DNA from: Formicarius rufipectus
Lineage: Eukaryota; Chordata; Aves; Passeriformes; Formicariidae
Direction: 5' to 3'
Assembly: GCA_013399695.1 (NCBI GenBank)
Contig: VXAU01002231.1
Location: forward strand, 652,316-716,315
DNA length: 64,000 nucleotides
Part shown: piece after piece, positions 1-11,126 of the stretch
How positions within the stretch are numbered: position 1 is the stretch's first letter
How the letters are laid out: each line of letters opens with the position of its first letter
Made by a program: the position numbers and the translations under genes
The notes under the pieces: model-generated
Told to the model about the DNA's origin: nothing
The model's database searches: none
Seen by the model: only the letters and a program-made list of their open reading frames with translations

Positions 1-272
1 TCAAACTGTTGCTCAAACACAAGGGAACATTCTTTAAAGTACAATGAAATTTAAATCTTAGATTAAGCTAATAAAAACTAAACACAGCTATAAGTAGCTC
101 AGTACTTCCTACTAAAGATTCAACATTTTGGGACTGACGTGAAAAAAGATTATTTGTCATTTTGCTACTTCAGCAGGATGAAGTAATAGTGTTATTGCAT
201 GTAAAGAACTTGTTAAGAGAGATAGCAGTGATCAAAATATTCAAATCCTGAAGTCAGATTTTTGTTCACTGT

Positions 273-864
273 TGTGCTGGTTTTAACTGGGCTAGGGTTA
301 ATTTTCTCCACAGTGGCTGGTATGGGGCAAAGCTTTGGATTTGTGCTGAATACAGTGATGACAATGTAGAGATGTGTGTTTTTGTCTTTGCTGAGCTGTG
401 CTTATATAGAGCCAAGGCCTTTTCTGCCTTTTGCACTGCCACACTCTCAAGTTAGTTGGGGGTGCATAGGAAGCTGGGAAGAGACTCAGCCAGGACAGCT
501 GATCCAAACTGGCCAAATGGATATTCCAGACCGTATATCATTATGCTCAGCATATAAAGAAGGGGGAAGAAGGAGGAAGGGGGGGTGTTTGGAGTGATGG
601 TGTTTGTCTTCCCGAGTAACTGTTACATGTGATTTGGCCCTGCTCTCCTGAAGGTGGCTGAGCACCAGTCTGACCATGGGAAGCATTGACTTAATTCCTT
701 GTTTTGCTTTGCTTGTGTGTGCCATTTTCCCTTTCCCTCTTAAACTGTCTTTATCCCAGCACATGAGTTCGTTGGCTTTTACCCTTCTGATTATCTCCCT
801 GATCCTGCTGGTGAGGAAATGAGTGAGGTTCTGGGTGGGGCTTGGCTGCTGGCTGAAACCACAA
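273..864 (+). mobile_element. Solo LTR of an avian ERVL-type endogenous retrovirus
   Basis: The left end begins at TGTGCTGG followed by a 'ttttaactgggctagg' core, and the right end is a 'ggctgaaaccacaa' terminus. Both are hallmarks I remember for a very common avian ERVL LTR. In between lie the family landmarks in order: 'agctggtatggggc', 'aggacagctgatccaaactgg', 'ggatattccagaccgtat', and a TATA-like 'catataaag' near 551. A pyrimidine-rich part follows, with 'cttaaactgtctttatccc' near 739 where the family usually carries its poly(A) region. No gag, pol or env sequence flanks it, so it is a solo LTR left by recombination. I could not find a clean target-site duplication. The 60-90 codon open frames on both strands inside it are chance products. 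Family assignment is from memory of the consensus. Confidence 0.85.
551..559 (+). promoter_or_regulatory. Putative TATA box of the ERVL LTR
   Basis: 'catataaag' occurs at the position where this LTR family carries its core promoter, just after the conserved 'atgctcag' motif. It is seen directly; activity is only inferred and may be lost in this old copy. Confidence 0.5.
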
Positions 865-2599
865 CTCTTTAGTCTCTGAAATAAAAACTAAATTATTTTT
901 AAATATGCTAACCATAATGTGTATGAGTAAAAGAACTCAAGCTATCAAATAATGAACTGGAATGAGTAAAGGAACTCAATCTCTCCAATAACAATCATGG
1001 GTTTCCCATTAAAAAATTTTTCAGAGAGAGCTGTGGGGTCAGCACACCAGAAAAGCAGGACAGTAGATGGTTACAAATGAATTTAAGTGACTCATACAGT
1101 CCACCTGGTTTGAAGGTGCACACTTTGCTTTATTCTTCAGAAACAAAGTGTTAAAAAATTTCCTTAGGAAAAAAAAAAAAAAGGTGTCCATTGACAAACT
1201 AAGCATTTAAACACCTGTCTGCCCCCTTGCAGCAGGGCTGTATCTATGCCAATTAATAGTACAGACACTTGCAGTCAAGTGGGTTATTTAATTATTGACA
1301 TGTTCTTTGGCACATCCCTTTCCAGAGGAATGGCATTCATCAGAATGTTTAGACATCAAGATCCCATTGTGGGGAGGGAAAGGGAAAATTTGGGTTTGTG
1401 GATGTACCTGGTACAAAGACAGGAGTTTGGTCCTGGCTTGCTCTGCAGCCATGGTGTGGATGTAGCTCTGGAGATCTTGGGAGCTGAGCTTCCAGACCTC
1501 AGTGAAGACTAAGCAAGACCAAACTACCAAATAAGTGCATCTAGGGAAGTTTTGAGGAAAAAGTAGGAAGCGTTAAGTCTAAGGAGGGAAGCCCTAGTGG
1601 CTCTCAGAGCTCTGCAGTGCCTTAATAGGTGAGCAAATTTGCTTTGTTAGATGCCTAAACTCGGCCTAAATCCTGCTTTATGCCTGGAAATCAAAAGAGA
1701 TTTAATTTGGATGCATAGCATGTTTAAATATATGTTAAGAATGGTGGCAAACGAGCTTTGAGTTGAAAAAGAAACTCAACACCAAACACGAGTTAATTCA
1801 CTTGTTACTACTAACCAGTTTATAAGGTTGTGCCAACAGACTCGATATGTAAGCAGAATGACTTTGAATCTGAGCATAGCATACTATTTAGAGGTACCCA
1901 GAGGATGTGTTTCTGATCTTTTTTTAGTGGAATAAATCCCAAACAATGCAAAACAAATTTCTTGAAACCAAAAGTAAGCCAATAACAACATTAAAATACC
2001 TGGGGTGTTTCTCTGCTGGTTAAGCTGGTTTATAGAAACCCTAGATCCAAAATAAATTCATAGTATTTTTGAGAAAACTTTAAAGTAAGAAACAGGTCTA
2101 TTCACCTAATAATGCCTTTGCAGCAGTCAGTTCAAAGGAACCTTGCACACTTTGTAGCCCTGAAGCTGCTGATTCTGAGTGACAGTTAGATCAGATCTGG
2201 CTCTTCTCTTACAGCTTAATCTCACTTAGGTGGGAAAAAAAGTGCAAAAGGGACAGAGATCAAAGAGAACTCTAGCTGAGAAAGAGAAATGACAGGGAAA
2301 AAGATGACCTAAATTTTCAAAGTGACTGATGATTTTTGATATTTCAATTTTGGGGCTCCTGATTTGAGACAGCTTAATGGATCTTAATAATCAGAGTGCA
2401 GTTGCTCAGAATATTGTTTGAATCCCCACAGAGAGCCTTATAAACACCTCTAAACCCACACTCAAGCAGGCAGGATTCAAACAGAAGCAATTCTTGTGGA
2501 AGTTGGAATATTGCAGTGCTCCCAGGTTTCTAGAAACAGATTGGTAGTAGCTGAGGTTTTCAGAGATCTTGTAATAAAGTGTTTTTCCATCTGTTTTCC
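865..2599. other. Unassigned AT-rich DNA
   Basis: No gene, tRNA or recognised transposon was found. It contains an A14 run at 1169-1182. The open frames at 1246-1512 (plus) and 1288-1530 (minus) overlap each other, lack recognisable motifs and look like chance frames. Confidence 0.6.
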
Positions 2600-2620
2600 T
2601 TTTTTTTTTTTTTTTTTTTT
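2600..2620. repeat. Poly(T) run, 21 bases
   Basis: An uninterrupted run of T. On the minus strand it reads as an A21 tail lying at the 3' side of the stop-poor segment at 2840-3330, so it could be the tail of a retroposed copy. No AATAAA is visible in the roughly 60 bases before it in that orientation. Confidence 0.9.
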
Positions 2621-2839
2621 CCCAACAGGTATCCAGTTAAAAGCTCTCTAATCCACTACACTCCAAGTTCCTTGCTCTCTAGAACTATTCAGTGTGGTTT
2701 GGTTACCTATATTGTCCAAATGTGGTATGAGCATTATCTTCTGTAGTGACAACACTGAGCTGTTTCTACCTGGCTACTTTTTGTTTTATAAAAAGATACT
2801 CTCAAGCATTCAGTATAAAACGTATATACAAATTATGTC

Positions 2840-3333
2840 TTGCCTGTCCATCCTGTGCTGTATGGGTGGAGCAGAGAGTTCCTCCTCCCACAGAGCTCCT
2901 GTCCATGTCCTCCTGAAGCCATTCAGTTATTTCCTTCATGCCAATAGCATACTCTATATTCCTTTGATTCTGCCTTCTCTCCTGGAATTTCTTCCAGGCC
3001 AGAGTGTGCTTCCAATGGCTTCCCTTCCCTCTGGCAGCTGAGATGGTGTCCCGACAGCCTTGCCCTCCAGGGATGAGCAACCAGAAGGGGTTCTGGCTCC
3101 AGTTCAGCATATGGAGGCTCATTTCTACCCTGGATGCTCAGGCTCAGATCAGCAAGTCCTTGCATTTCCATAAGGAAGAACAGCTCCTCTTGGCTTCCAT
3201 ATTGCAGCTGTGGCTCTGGCCCATGACCCCACAGTCCATCCTTCCAGCCTGGCATCAGCCAACACTGCCCATCAGTAGGACTCAGCAACATCACATGTTT
3301 GCTTGTTACTGAGGTCACTGCAGAATACTGCAC
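2840..3333 (-). other. GC-richer stop-poor island of unknown origin
   Basis: A roughly 500-base stretch that is visibly richer in G and C than its flanks and is open in several frames at once: minus 2923-3333 (136 codons), minus 2802-3122 (106), plus 2694-3041 (115) and plus 3004-3312 (102). None shows a domain, signal peptide or family motif I recognise. Simultaneous openness on both strands argues for base composition over selection on one protein. Possible explanations are an old retroposed transcript on the minus strand (a T21 run lies at 2600-2620), an unrecognised retroelement fragment or a conserved non-coding exon. No function is proposed. Confidence 0.3.
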
Positions 3334-4130
3334 TCTTTTTGAGGTTTAGACTCCCCACTTAATTCACATGACATGGTAAGTAAAGTTTTGAAAATAAAAT
3401 CATTTTATACTGCCCTTTTTTTAATGAAAAAATAATTAACCTCCCCCTGCTAAATTGGCATATTGGCTCACTCTTCCAGGGACATCAGAAGAGCCACACA
3501 GCACTTGTGTGTTTTTCATAAACAAAGAAAAACCTTTTTTTTCCTCCCACAATTTAAATTTTATAAAGAAGCAATAAAACAGAAATTAAAACATCAAATT
3601 ATATGTATTTGAGACATAGTGTATGGTAGGAAATTGTAGAATATTCATGTTACAAATTTTCCTATTTTCTTCACCCCTCCTCAAAACAAAATCAGATTTC
3701 ATTTCCCAGAAAAATCCAAAGAAGTAAAAGACTTGTCCTGTGGATTTTTGAAATTTTGTTTTCAAGGAGCTCTTAAGAGTCTAGTGCCATGACTTGGGAG
3801 TATGTACAGTGGGTTTACTTTAAAGCTACAAACTCTGGAAGCATTGAGATTCTTGTCAGCCCTAGGGTGATGTGAGGGAAAACTTGGAGGGCTTCAGTCC
3901 TTATTCAGTTATGCATCAGTGAAATGCTTGATGACTGAGATCTTGCTATAAGAGATAATTTTTTATATATTTTAATATTTAAGAAACTCATTCAGCAAAT
4001 ATTATGCAAACAGTTCTGATGATAAATCAACAAGTCATTTTCCAAAACTGTGACTGGATGAAGATGGTGGAGCTCTCCCACGTGCTTTGACTTGATACTT
4101 AACTCAAGACTCTGTTTCTTTCATTGGGAC

Positions 4131-4191
4131 CTTTTTATTTTCTTTTTTTTCCTCTTTCTTTTTTTTTTATTTTCTTTTTTTTTTTCTTCAG
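4131..4191. repeat. Polypyrimidine tract ending in CAG
   Basis: About 60 bases of almost only T and C, ending 'cttcag'. It resembles a strong 3' splice acceptor, but the frame after it has no matching donor or family similarity, so it is recorded as low-complexity sequence. Confidence 0.8.
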
Positions 4192-5082
4192 ATTACCCTA
4201 AGCAGAGTGTTTCATTGCTTAAATCCAGATGGAACTACTTTTCATGGATTACAGAGCATATGAACACTAGGATTATTTTATTGCTGGATTGGGGACATCC
4301 ACTAATACTGTCCTTATTATGCCCTTTTATTATGAACAATTACATATGTCTTTGGAAACTATAATTCCACATGGGATACAAGGACTGGGCTTAATGAGGT
4401 GCTTTATGGACACGATTCAAAATTAACTTTGAATTTCCTGGCTTTTGTTGATTTTTGTCACAACCTTAACATTTTTCAAACACAGAATCATTACATTAAC
4501 AAAATAAATCTGTATTTTAACCAAGATTTATTATACCCCAGTGAGATAAACCTTGTTTTCAGTTTAAAGTAATAACATGATTTATTTCCAAGCAGCTCAG
4601 CACTATAAAAAAGGAGTATAAAAAAGGAGAGATAGATCTGAATGAAAAATAATACTTCTTAACAATAACAACAAATTTAAAAAAAGTATATTTTACAGGA
4701 TCTTTATTGAAATCTCAATCAGCCCTAAGAATGAATATATCAAGTCTTTCATTCAGACAGGTTTTTGATGTATTTTGGTTATTCTTAACTACAATTTAGT
4801 GTGAAAGCATTGATCTGAATAGCTATTTTTAATGTTTTCTATATGAAGATTTGACATCCCCTCATATTCGGCAGACTCAGAATGACTCATGCTGAGTGGT
4901 CATCTACTATGAACTCTTTAGAGGTGATTAGTGTTATATAACTTACTATTTTGCCATCTCTGGTCTTTGTGCAAAGCTACTAAGACAGCAGGTGTTTGGC
5001 AAGGCACGTGTAGTACCCTGAACACCACTGGTGGCACATGGCTTGTAGTGCGTTTTAACAGAGGTAGGTAGATAGATTTTAT

Positions 5083-5132
5083 TGTTTTTGGTTTTGTTTT
5101 GGTTTGTTTGTTTGTTTGTTTTTTCCTTTTCC
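5083..5132. repeat. (GTTT)n-type T/G array
   Basis: Tandem GTTT and GTTTT units followed by a T/C tract. A simple-sequence repeat, similar in make-up to those at 14633-14727 and 55891-55954. Confidence 0.9.
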
Positions 5133-8100
5133 TCTGTTACGGTGTTCTCCTTCCACAGGTTCACAAGCGCTCTATTTGAATATAACTAGGGCAGCTCAGA
5201 GCTGGGACACTTCATCCACTCAGAAGGGAGAGGGGTGATCTCCAGCTACTGACAAGAGGAGAGGGTAGAAGGACTGTTTCAGATGCGGGCATTAACTGGA
5301 AAATATTTGTTCCCCAATACTTCTAGATAAAGCAGGTATATATATATGTATAATATAGATAAATAAGCCTACTCACGTCCATTCAGTTCCAGGGGTGGTT
5401 GAGTTCCATTTTTCAGCTGGTGACACCTCTGAGCCTTTTGTATAGCAACTGTTTTTCTCTTGCTTATATTTTTGTTTTCCACATTTCACCCTCAGAAGCA
5501 AGCCTGGCATCAGTCATTTCTAATCCACCTGGAAAGAGACTGTGATTTATCCCTTTACTGATTGACCACTTAAAGGGTTGTCCCACTCCTCACCCCATTG
5601 GTGAGGCTTTGCATCTCCCATGGAGACTACAAATTCAGCTTTCCTGTTTGGAAATAGTTGCTCTGTGCTCACTGACTGCCATACCATGCTTTCCTGCTCT
5701 GCTTAATGAGTCCCTTGTTCCTCTCAGCACACATGACAAGACACAGAGGATTGAGACCAGAATCTGTCTTTCCTCTCAGTTTCTTCAGCCCAGAGTCTGA
5801 TGTCCAGTGTTGCAAATAAGTAGCAAGAAATTTTTTCCCTACCTTTATTTGATTTCTCCATTTGGGGAAAGAAAGTTCTCTTAGGGGTTTGTTTGGACTG
5901 TTCTAGTCCAGAATTCTTACTTTGGCATTGCATATATTATGCTTTCAGGGCTGCCATATTTTGGGATCATGACCTCAGATTTGTTAACTACTTTTCTAGT
6001 GTATTGCCAATGAGTTCACCGTTTCAGACTGTCATACCCTAGTACTAATACCCATTCCTAACATGATAGGACTCTATGGGCTTAGATCATCTTCCACAGT
6101 AAGGCTCTGAACTCCATATGTTACTAACTTGCCCAGTGAATTTTCATGTACAGCATATGAGATCATGTATCCCCACATGCTGTAGGATACCTCAGATGCA
6201 AGATAGCTACTTGCTCAGACCCAGTAAACTGCAAGAGGGTCTATTTAAATTTCTGTCGAGGTTAAAAGTCTGAGTCATCCCCTTAAGTGTCTGAGCTTAT
6301 TATCAAAGGAAGAGCAGACAAAACAGGCTTCTAATATAGTGGGTGATCAGACCACCTAAGGAAGCCTCCTACTCTGACTTGTCCTTGGAAGTCTACCTCT
6401 TCAATGACTTGGAAGACAGTCTGAAAATATGAGCCTCAGTAAACCAAAATTAGCTTCTTTGAGGATCCCTGGGGTCTATTCAGTCATTTAAAGCAGTTCT
6501 AGTGAATTATAGATTTAAATTATTTAAATATAGATTGCAATTATCTATTGAAAAAATTATCTATAAAGAAAACACAGTGCAGTTTTAATGAACTAAAAAA
6601 TCCATTCATATGTTTTCAAAGAAATTTTTCTGTGATAATTAGATACTTTCTTAAGTCAATCTGAGAGTCAGACAAATTACTAGCAAAGCCATGCATAAGA
6701 GATGACTAATTCTCATATAACAGTGTCACCTAGGTACTACTATGAATAATGCATTCCAAAGTGTAAAATAGAAACCACCTGAATTAAACCTGGTGCCTGA
6801 GAATATCTGGAGGCAAAGAGGGGTAAATGAGGAAGGGAAATGATTATGAATAGCCACTGAGACTTCTCAATCAGCAGAGATTGACTCTGTTTCATCACTT
6901 CATGGAACTTTTCAGACTGCACACTCTGAATGAATGAAGCAAACCAGGTAGAACAAAAGCAAATAAAGGACAAAGAAAAACAGCACAACCAAGAAGAGCA
7001 TCTATTTATTTTCTTCTTGTCTTTTGAGGGAAACTCCAACTGCCAACTTTCTCTGTGGAGCATGGTGGCAGATGAATACGCTTCTTCTATTCTCACAATA
7101 CAAAGGTTGACCTCACTTGAAAAACAGAAACAGAATGTGCACTAACATCAACTTGCACAGCCACCAGCAAAGCATAATTAATTTTTTCAGACAGTGTTAC
7201 AAAATCAAACACTAACATCAAAAATCTTACTGAAAGGATCTTTGGTTCTCTTCTTCCCCACCTCACTGCTAGACATGCAGTCCTGATGCTTATTTTGTAC
7301 CAACCCTAACACATGCCAGTTCCCTCTGAACCTCTTCCACATATTCCAACTGCAGAAATCAAAACGAGAAAGCTGTATGATTTTGTACCCTGTTACAGAA
7401 TTACAGTGATCTACCAAGGACCTGGGAAGACCTGACAGAAACCAGAACTGTTCAAAGGGAGAGGACAGGACTGCAAAACTGAGGAGAAGGGAGAATGGGA
7501 TGGGATAGATTTCTCTTGGGGGATGATGAATAGGCATGGGATAATGGAGTTGTGAAACACGACCTAGAAAATGTCCCACCTCAGCACAGGACTGAGGTGT
7601 TATCGGATCATGTCACCTCTCAGGAAAGTAGCTTGCTCTTGTATCCAGAGCAAGCCACACACTCAGCAAAAGGAATGACTGGGGTAGAAAGTTGCTGGTT
7701 ATGCTTTCCAGGCAGAACCAGGAAGAGAGAAGAAATAACTCCCATTTTGCTCAAACTGAGCCATGTGTGCAACTACCTGGCTACTGAATGGATGTATGTA
7801 TGTCTGCATTCTACATGGTTTTTCTCTTTGATTATTTTCTAAACACACTCTGATGTCTGATGAATAGACAGAGCAAAACTGATGTAACATCACCCACAGT
7901 GACCTTGAATGGTGAGTCTGTGGTTCTCTGCTTGTACTTTTGCACAGTTTCTCCATAAGCAAAACCTATTCCCAGACAAATGAACCATAAACCTTATCTA
8001 TATTCTTGAACTACCTTATGCTGCTTGTTGACTGCATGAGGACTGCCTTTGGGAATGGTCACCTGTTTATGATACTTTCTCCAATATGTCCAGGAATAAC

Positions 8101-8376
8101 TTGGGATTGTGCTAGTTGCCATAGGTCAAAAGCATGCCAAGGTCTGTACCAAAACCACTATGATGCCTGTCACTTGTCTGTTTTACATGTTACAATTCTA
8201 TAATTCTCTGCTTGAAGTTTCATTTTAGGAACTTACAAAATAATTATTTTCTGGTAGTAACTGTTTTCATTCCCCAATAAAACAGTAGAAAACTAGTGGA
8301 ATTTTTTCAGCCTATTCTTTGAAGATTTAATGAAAATGTGGTAGGAACACAGAAAAGTTTACTCTGAAACAGCTCT

Positions 8377-8910
8377 ATGGAGGTGTCATATGGGCTGATC
8401 TTCTGCTTCAAGCAGAAACATACCCTAATTTCCAGTCCTTTTTTTGTAAAGCTGCTTTCTACTCTTTTGGCATCCAGGACCAAAGACAATCCCTTCCCTA
8501 GTTATCAATCCTCCCAAGAAAATAAAAAAAGCTGTCTAAATTTCTCAGATCACTCTCAATCCATTCACTCCTGCATAAATGAGCTCTGCTCCCTCGTTCA
8601 ACAGATCCTAAAACCAGACAGAGTTAGCTTGGATGAGATGTTTAGCTGGTTTTCCCTAAAAAGACTGTCAGAGCCTCTGAAAAAATTCCTATTGTTTTTG
8701 CTTGTAGGTTTGTTTGTGTTGTTAATACTTCCCTGTGTCATTCCATGTATAGCTAAATGCTTCCAATCTTTTGTTCTGCACAACACTGCTCAAGTTAATG
8801 TTTCACTACTTAATAAGAGCAATTGTGGGACAATGCCCAAGCTACGAGAAATGGAAGGAAGAACTGAAGAAGCAAGAAAACCAGGGCAACAAACCCAAGG
8901 ATTTTGCTAA
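8377..8910 (+). pseudogene. env: Endogenous retrovirus env remnant (transmembrane subunit C-terminus)
   Basis: An open frame of 177 codons. Residues 84-100 contain an amphipathic juxtamembrane stretch (LDEMFSWFSLKRLSEPLKK). A single hydrophobic segment follows at about residues 103-126, with Cys120 and Cys124 in a CxxxC spacing and Cys128 just after it, then a polar tail. This layout, directly upstream of an LTR, is what the end of a retroviral transmembrane envelope protein looks like. The N-terminal 45 residues do not look env-like and are probably read-through of flanking sequence. Surface subunit, fusion peptide and the disulfide motif region are absent, and no pol is visible upstream, so this is a truncated relic with no intact protein. 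The retroviral class is undetermined. Assignment is by pattern, not by search. Confidence 0.5.
8849..8882 (+). other. Purine-rich tract, possible polypurine tract before the 3' LTR
   Basis: Thirty-four bases, nearly all A or G, lying between the env transmembrane segment and the LTR. Retroviruses prime plus-strand DNA from such a tract at the LTR boundary. It does not end directly at a clear TG, so its role is uncertain. Confidence 0.3.
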
Positions 8911-9329
8911 ATTAGAGACTTTTTAGAACTTGAGTTGTTTATATGGGTTCCCCTTTAAAATCAGTGTCCAGCCATGAAGTTGTCACAAGCCTACCTCACC
9001 TAAACTGGATTGCACAGCCAGCACTGCCAGTCCCGCCTCTGTTCTAACCTCATCGGTTGTCTCACCTGTCCATCCCCAATCCCTGGGTTTCTGTCAGTCT
9101 GTGATCCTTCCCTTTCCCCACTGGTTAGCTGGGTATCCTAGCCACGCCCCCTCCTGACCCACCCCCTGAAGTCTATAAAAACCCCTGGTTACTGTAATGA
9201 AAGGTTTTTCACCATCTGACCTCAGAGGACCTACATGTGTGATCTGTTACCATCATCACGGGGTTTCTTCCACTGGCCCTGGTCCAGAGAGGCAGTGAGG
9301 AGCCGTCCCCTTGGCCAACCCCTGTCGCA
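8906..9329 (+). mobile_element. Retroviral LTR, probably the 3' LTR of the env-bearing element
   Basis: GC-richer sequence directly after the env remnant, with promoter-like landmarks: 'ccacgcccc' (GC/CACCC box) near 9142, TATA box 'ctataaaa' at 9173-9180, and a terminus 'cctgtcgca' ending in the CA expected of an LTR. The right end at 9329 is fairly secure because a CR1 tail begins about 8 bases later. The left end is a guess: a TG at 8906 follows the env frame and the purine tract. It could also start further left, at a TG near 8824. No second LTR was found upstream, so the 5' half of the provirus is missing. Confidence 0.6.
9173..9180 (+). promoter_or_regulatory. TATA box of the retroviral LTR
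   Basis: 'ctataaaa' sits about 23 bases downstream of a CACGCCCC box, the usual arrangement of an LTR core promoter. Transcription would be expected to start about 25-30 bases further on. Activity is inferred only. Confidence 0.55.
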
Positions 9330-9336
9330 GGACCGC

Positions 9337-9590
9337 AGAATTGCAGAATCAGAGGACAACTGAGGTTGAAAGGGACCTCTGAAGTTCCACCAATTAAGCA
9401 GAGCCACCTAAAAGCCCTTGCCTGGGACCATATCCAGATGGCTTTTCAGTATCTTCAAGGATGAAGATTCCACAATCCCCTTGGGAAGCCTGTGCCAGTG
9501 CTTGGCCACCCTCACAGTGAAAAAGTGTTTCCTGATGTTCAGAGGGAACCTCTTATGCTTCAGTGTGTTCCTATTGTCTCAAAAATTCTA
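9337..9590 (-). mobile_element. CR1 LINE 3' fragment
   Basis: Read on the minus strand this ends in the CR1 3' terminus (plus-strand 'gaattgcagaatcagagg' followed by 'gaaagggacctctgaag'). It also contains the conserved 3' stretch seen on the plus strand as 'gcctgtgccagtgcttggcc' and 'aaaaagtgtttcctgatgtt'. It is 5'-truncated, as most CR1 copies are. It abuts the LTR on the left and faces an oppositely oriented CR1 fragment on the right. Confidence 0.85.
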
Positions 9591-9639
9591 ATAAGGTCTA
9601 ACACCAATTGCTTAGAAAGAAATAATACAGACTCTGGAA

Positions 9640-9729
9640 GAGCTAGTGCGTTAGGACATGAATAACAGGTTGGTCTAGATGATGTGTGAAAGTTCTTTCC
9701 AAACTCAATTATTTTATTATTCTATGATT
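9640..9729 (+). mobile_element. Short CR1 LINE 3' end
   Basis: 'ggttggtctagatgatgtgt', 'gaaagttctttccaa' and the terminal 'attctatgatt' match the last bases of CR1 in plus orientation. The 5' limit is uncertain. With the minus-strand copy to its left it forms a back-to-back pair with both 3' tails pointing outward. Confidence 0.75.
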
Positions 9730-10408
9730 TGAGCTAATATATGTGATTTTGCTAATGTGATAAAGAAGTTCAGGGGTCCTGTCTTTCTTAAGTAGTCATA
9801 AAGCAGAAACTGTGACTCTCAGATCTGTGAAATGTAATTGAAGGCATCACAAGTGTGAAGTTGTTTTCACTGATTTCTTAAGAGGTGTTGGCTATGGTAA
9901 ATACTTGGTTTGCTCAGTAGGCTAAATTTGAATTACAGATAGCTTGCAGAATAAAAGTAAAATTTGTTTAATTTTTATTAAAATAGCTTTTTAACAGTAT
10001 GTGGTTAGCAGAGGTATTAGACATATAAGTTCAAAATGTTTAGAATCTCTATTCAAAAAAATGAGAGTGTCTCCCAGATTGAAAATAAAAGAATAATTAA
10101 AAATGATTTCCTTTATTGTCTGTTTCTTCCTGCTTCTCCTTCTAATCACACCAGTTTAGCCAGGAAAATACATTTCTTATTGTCCTTTCATTTCCAGCTG
10201 TATTGAACAATTAATTCCAATTACATCACTACTGTAGCTGGTCTCAAGACTGGTTTTGGTTTGCTTGAGAGGACACACAGTTGTTGAGCCATGAACATGT
10301 AAATACAGGTACCAGTTAAAATCATTGAATATTCCATGAAGATGAGTGTGATGACTATACAAGATGAAGATGAGAGTGATATGATGGAATAAGGAAGATT
10401 AAATTACT
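9730..10408. other. Unassigned AT-rich DNA between CR1 copies
   Basis: No gene or transposon recognised. The minus-strand frame at 10177-10362 (61 codons) has no motif. Confidence 0.6.
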
Positions 10409-11126
10409 TTACAAGTCCCAGTGCACGGTCGTGCATCTGGGTCGGGGCAATCCCATAAGTACAGACTGGGATAAGAACTCATTGAGAGCTGCCTTGCAGA
10501 GAAGGACTTGGAGGTTCTGCTGAATGAAAAACTGGACATAAGCCAACATTGTGTGTTCACAGCCCAAAAGGCCCAACCATATCCTGGGCTGCATCAAAAG
10601 AAATGAGGTGATTTCCACCCTCTACTCTGCCCTTGTCAGACTCCATGTGGAGTACTGCATCCAGGCCTGGGGTCCTCAGGATAAGAAGACATGGAACTGT
10701 TACAGCAGGTCCAGAGGAAGGCCACAAAGAAATCAGAGGAATGGAGCACCTCTCCTATGAAGACAGGCTGAGAGAGGTGGGGTTCTTCAGCCTGGAGAAA
10801 AAAAGGCTCTGTGGCCTTCCAGTACTTAAAGGGGGTTTATAGGAAAAAGGGAGAGGATTGCTTTACAATGATAGATAATGATAGGATAAGGGGGAATGGT
10901 TTTAAGCTAAAAGAGGAGAGGTTTTGATAAGATGTTAGGAAGATATTTTTGACTTGGAAAATGGTGAGGCACTGGCACAGAAGAGTTGTGGATGCTCCAT
11001 CCTTGGGAGTGTCCAAGGCCAGGTTGGATGGGGCTTTGAGCAACCTGATCTACTGGAAGGTGTCTGTGCCCATGGCCTAGAAGATTTTTAAAGTCCCTTA
11101 CAACCAAATTGTTCTATGATTCTATG
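10409..11126 (+). mobile_element. CR1 LINE, 5'-truncated copy with ORF2 tail and 3' end
   Basis: The longest CR1 copy here, about 720 bases. It starts in the C-terminal part of ORF2 ('gtgcatctgggtcggggcaa', the conserved VLHLGRG-type region). It runs through the hallmark stretches 'atcctgggctgcatcaaaag', 'gtggagtactgcatccaggc' and 'gcctggagaa', and ends in 'ttctatgattctatg' at 11112-11126, the diagnostic CR1 terminal repeat. The known family protein (endonuclease plus reverse transcriptase) is represented only by its extreme end. Stops and frameshifts break it, and the frames at 10551-10760 and 10633-10842 are pieces of it. It is not mobile by itself. Confidence 0.93.

Larger units (their letters stand above)
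3334..8376. other. Unassigned AT-rich DNA with simple repeats
   Basis: About 5 kb without a recognised gene or transposon. It holds a pyrimidine tract at 4131-4191, a T/G array at 5083-5132 and a short TA array near 5338-5360. A small duplication lies around 4604-4625, with two copies of 'tataaaaaaggag'. Open frames of 60-124 codons on both strands (for example minus 6740-7096 and minus 7205-7579) have no recognisable motifs. Confidence 0.6.

Noticed and set aside
376..764. Overlapping 70-90 codon frames on both strands at the left end
   Set aside because: They lie wholly inside the ERVL LTR and have no protein family features.
4131..4364. Strong-looking splice acceptor followed by a 90-codon frame
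   Set aside because: The tract is a simple pyrimidine repeat. The frame is mostly its own translation, and no matching donor or homologous exon is evident.
10551..10842. Two 69-codon frames as possible small genes
   Set aside because: Both are fragments of the CR1 ORF2 and 3' region.
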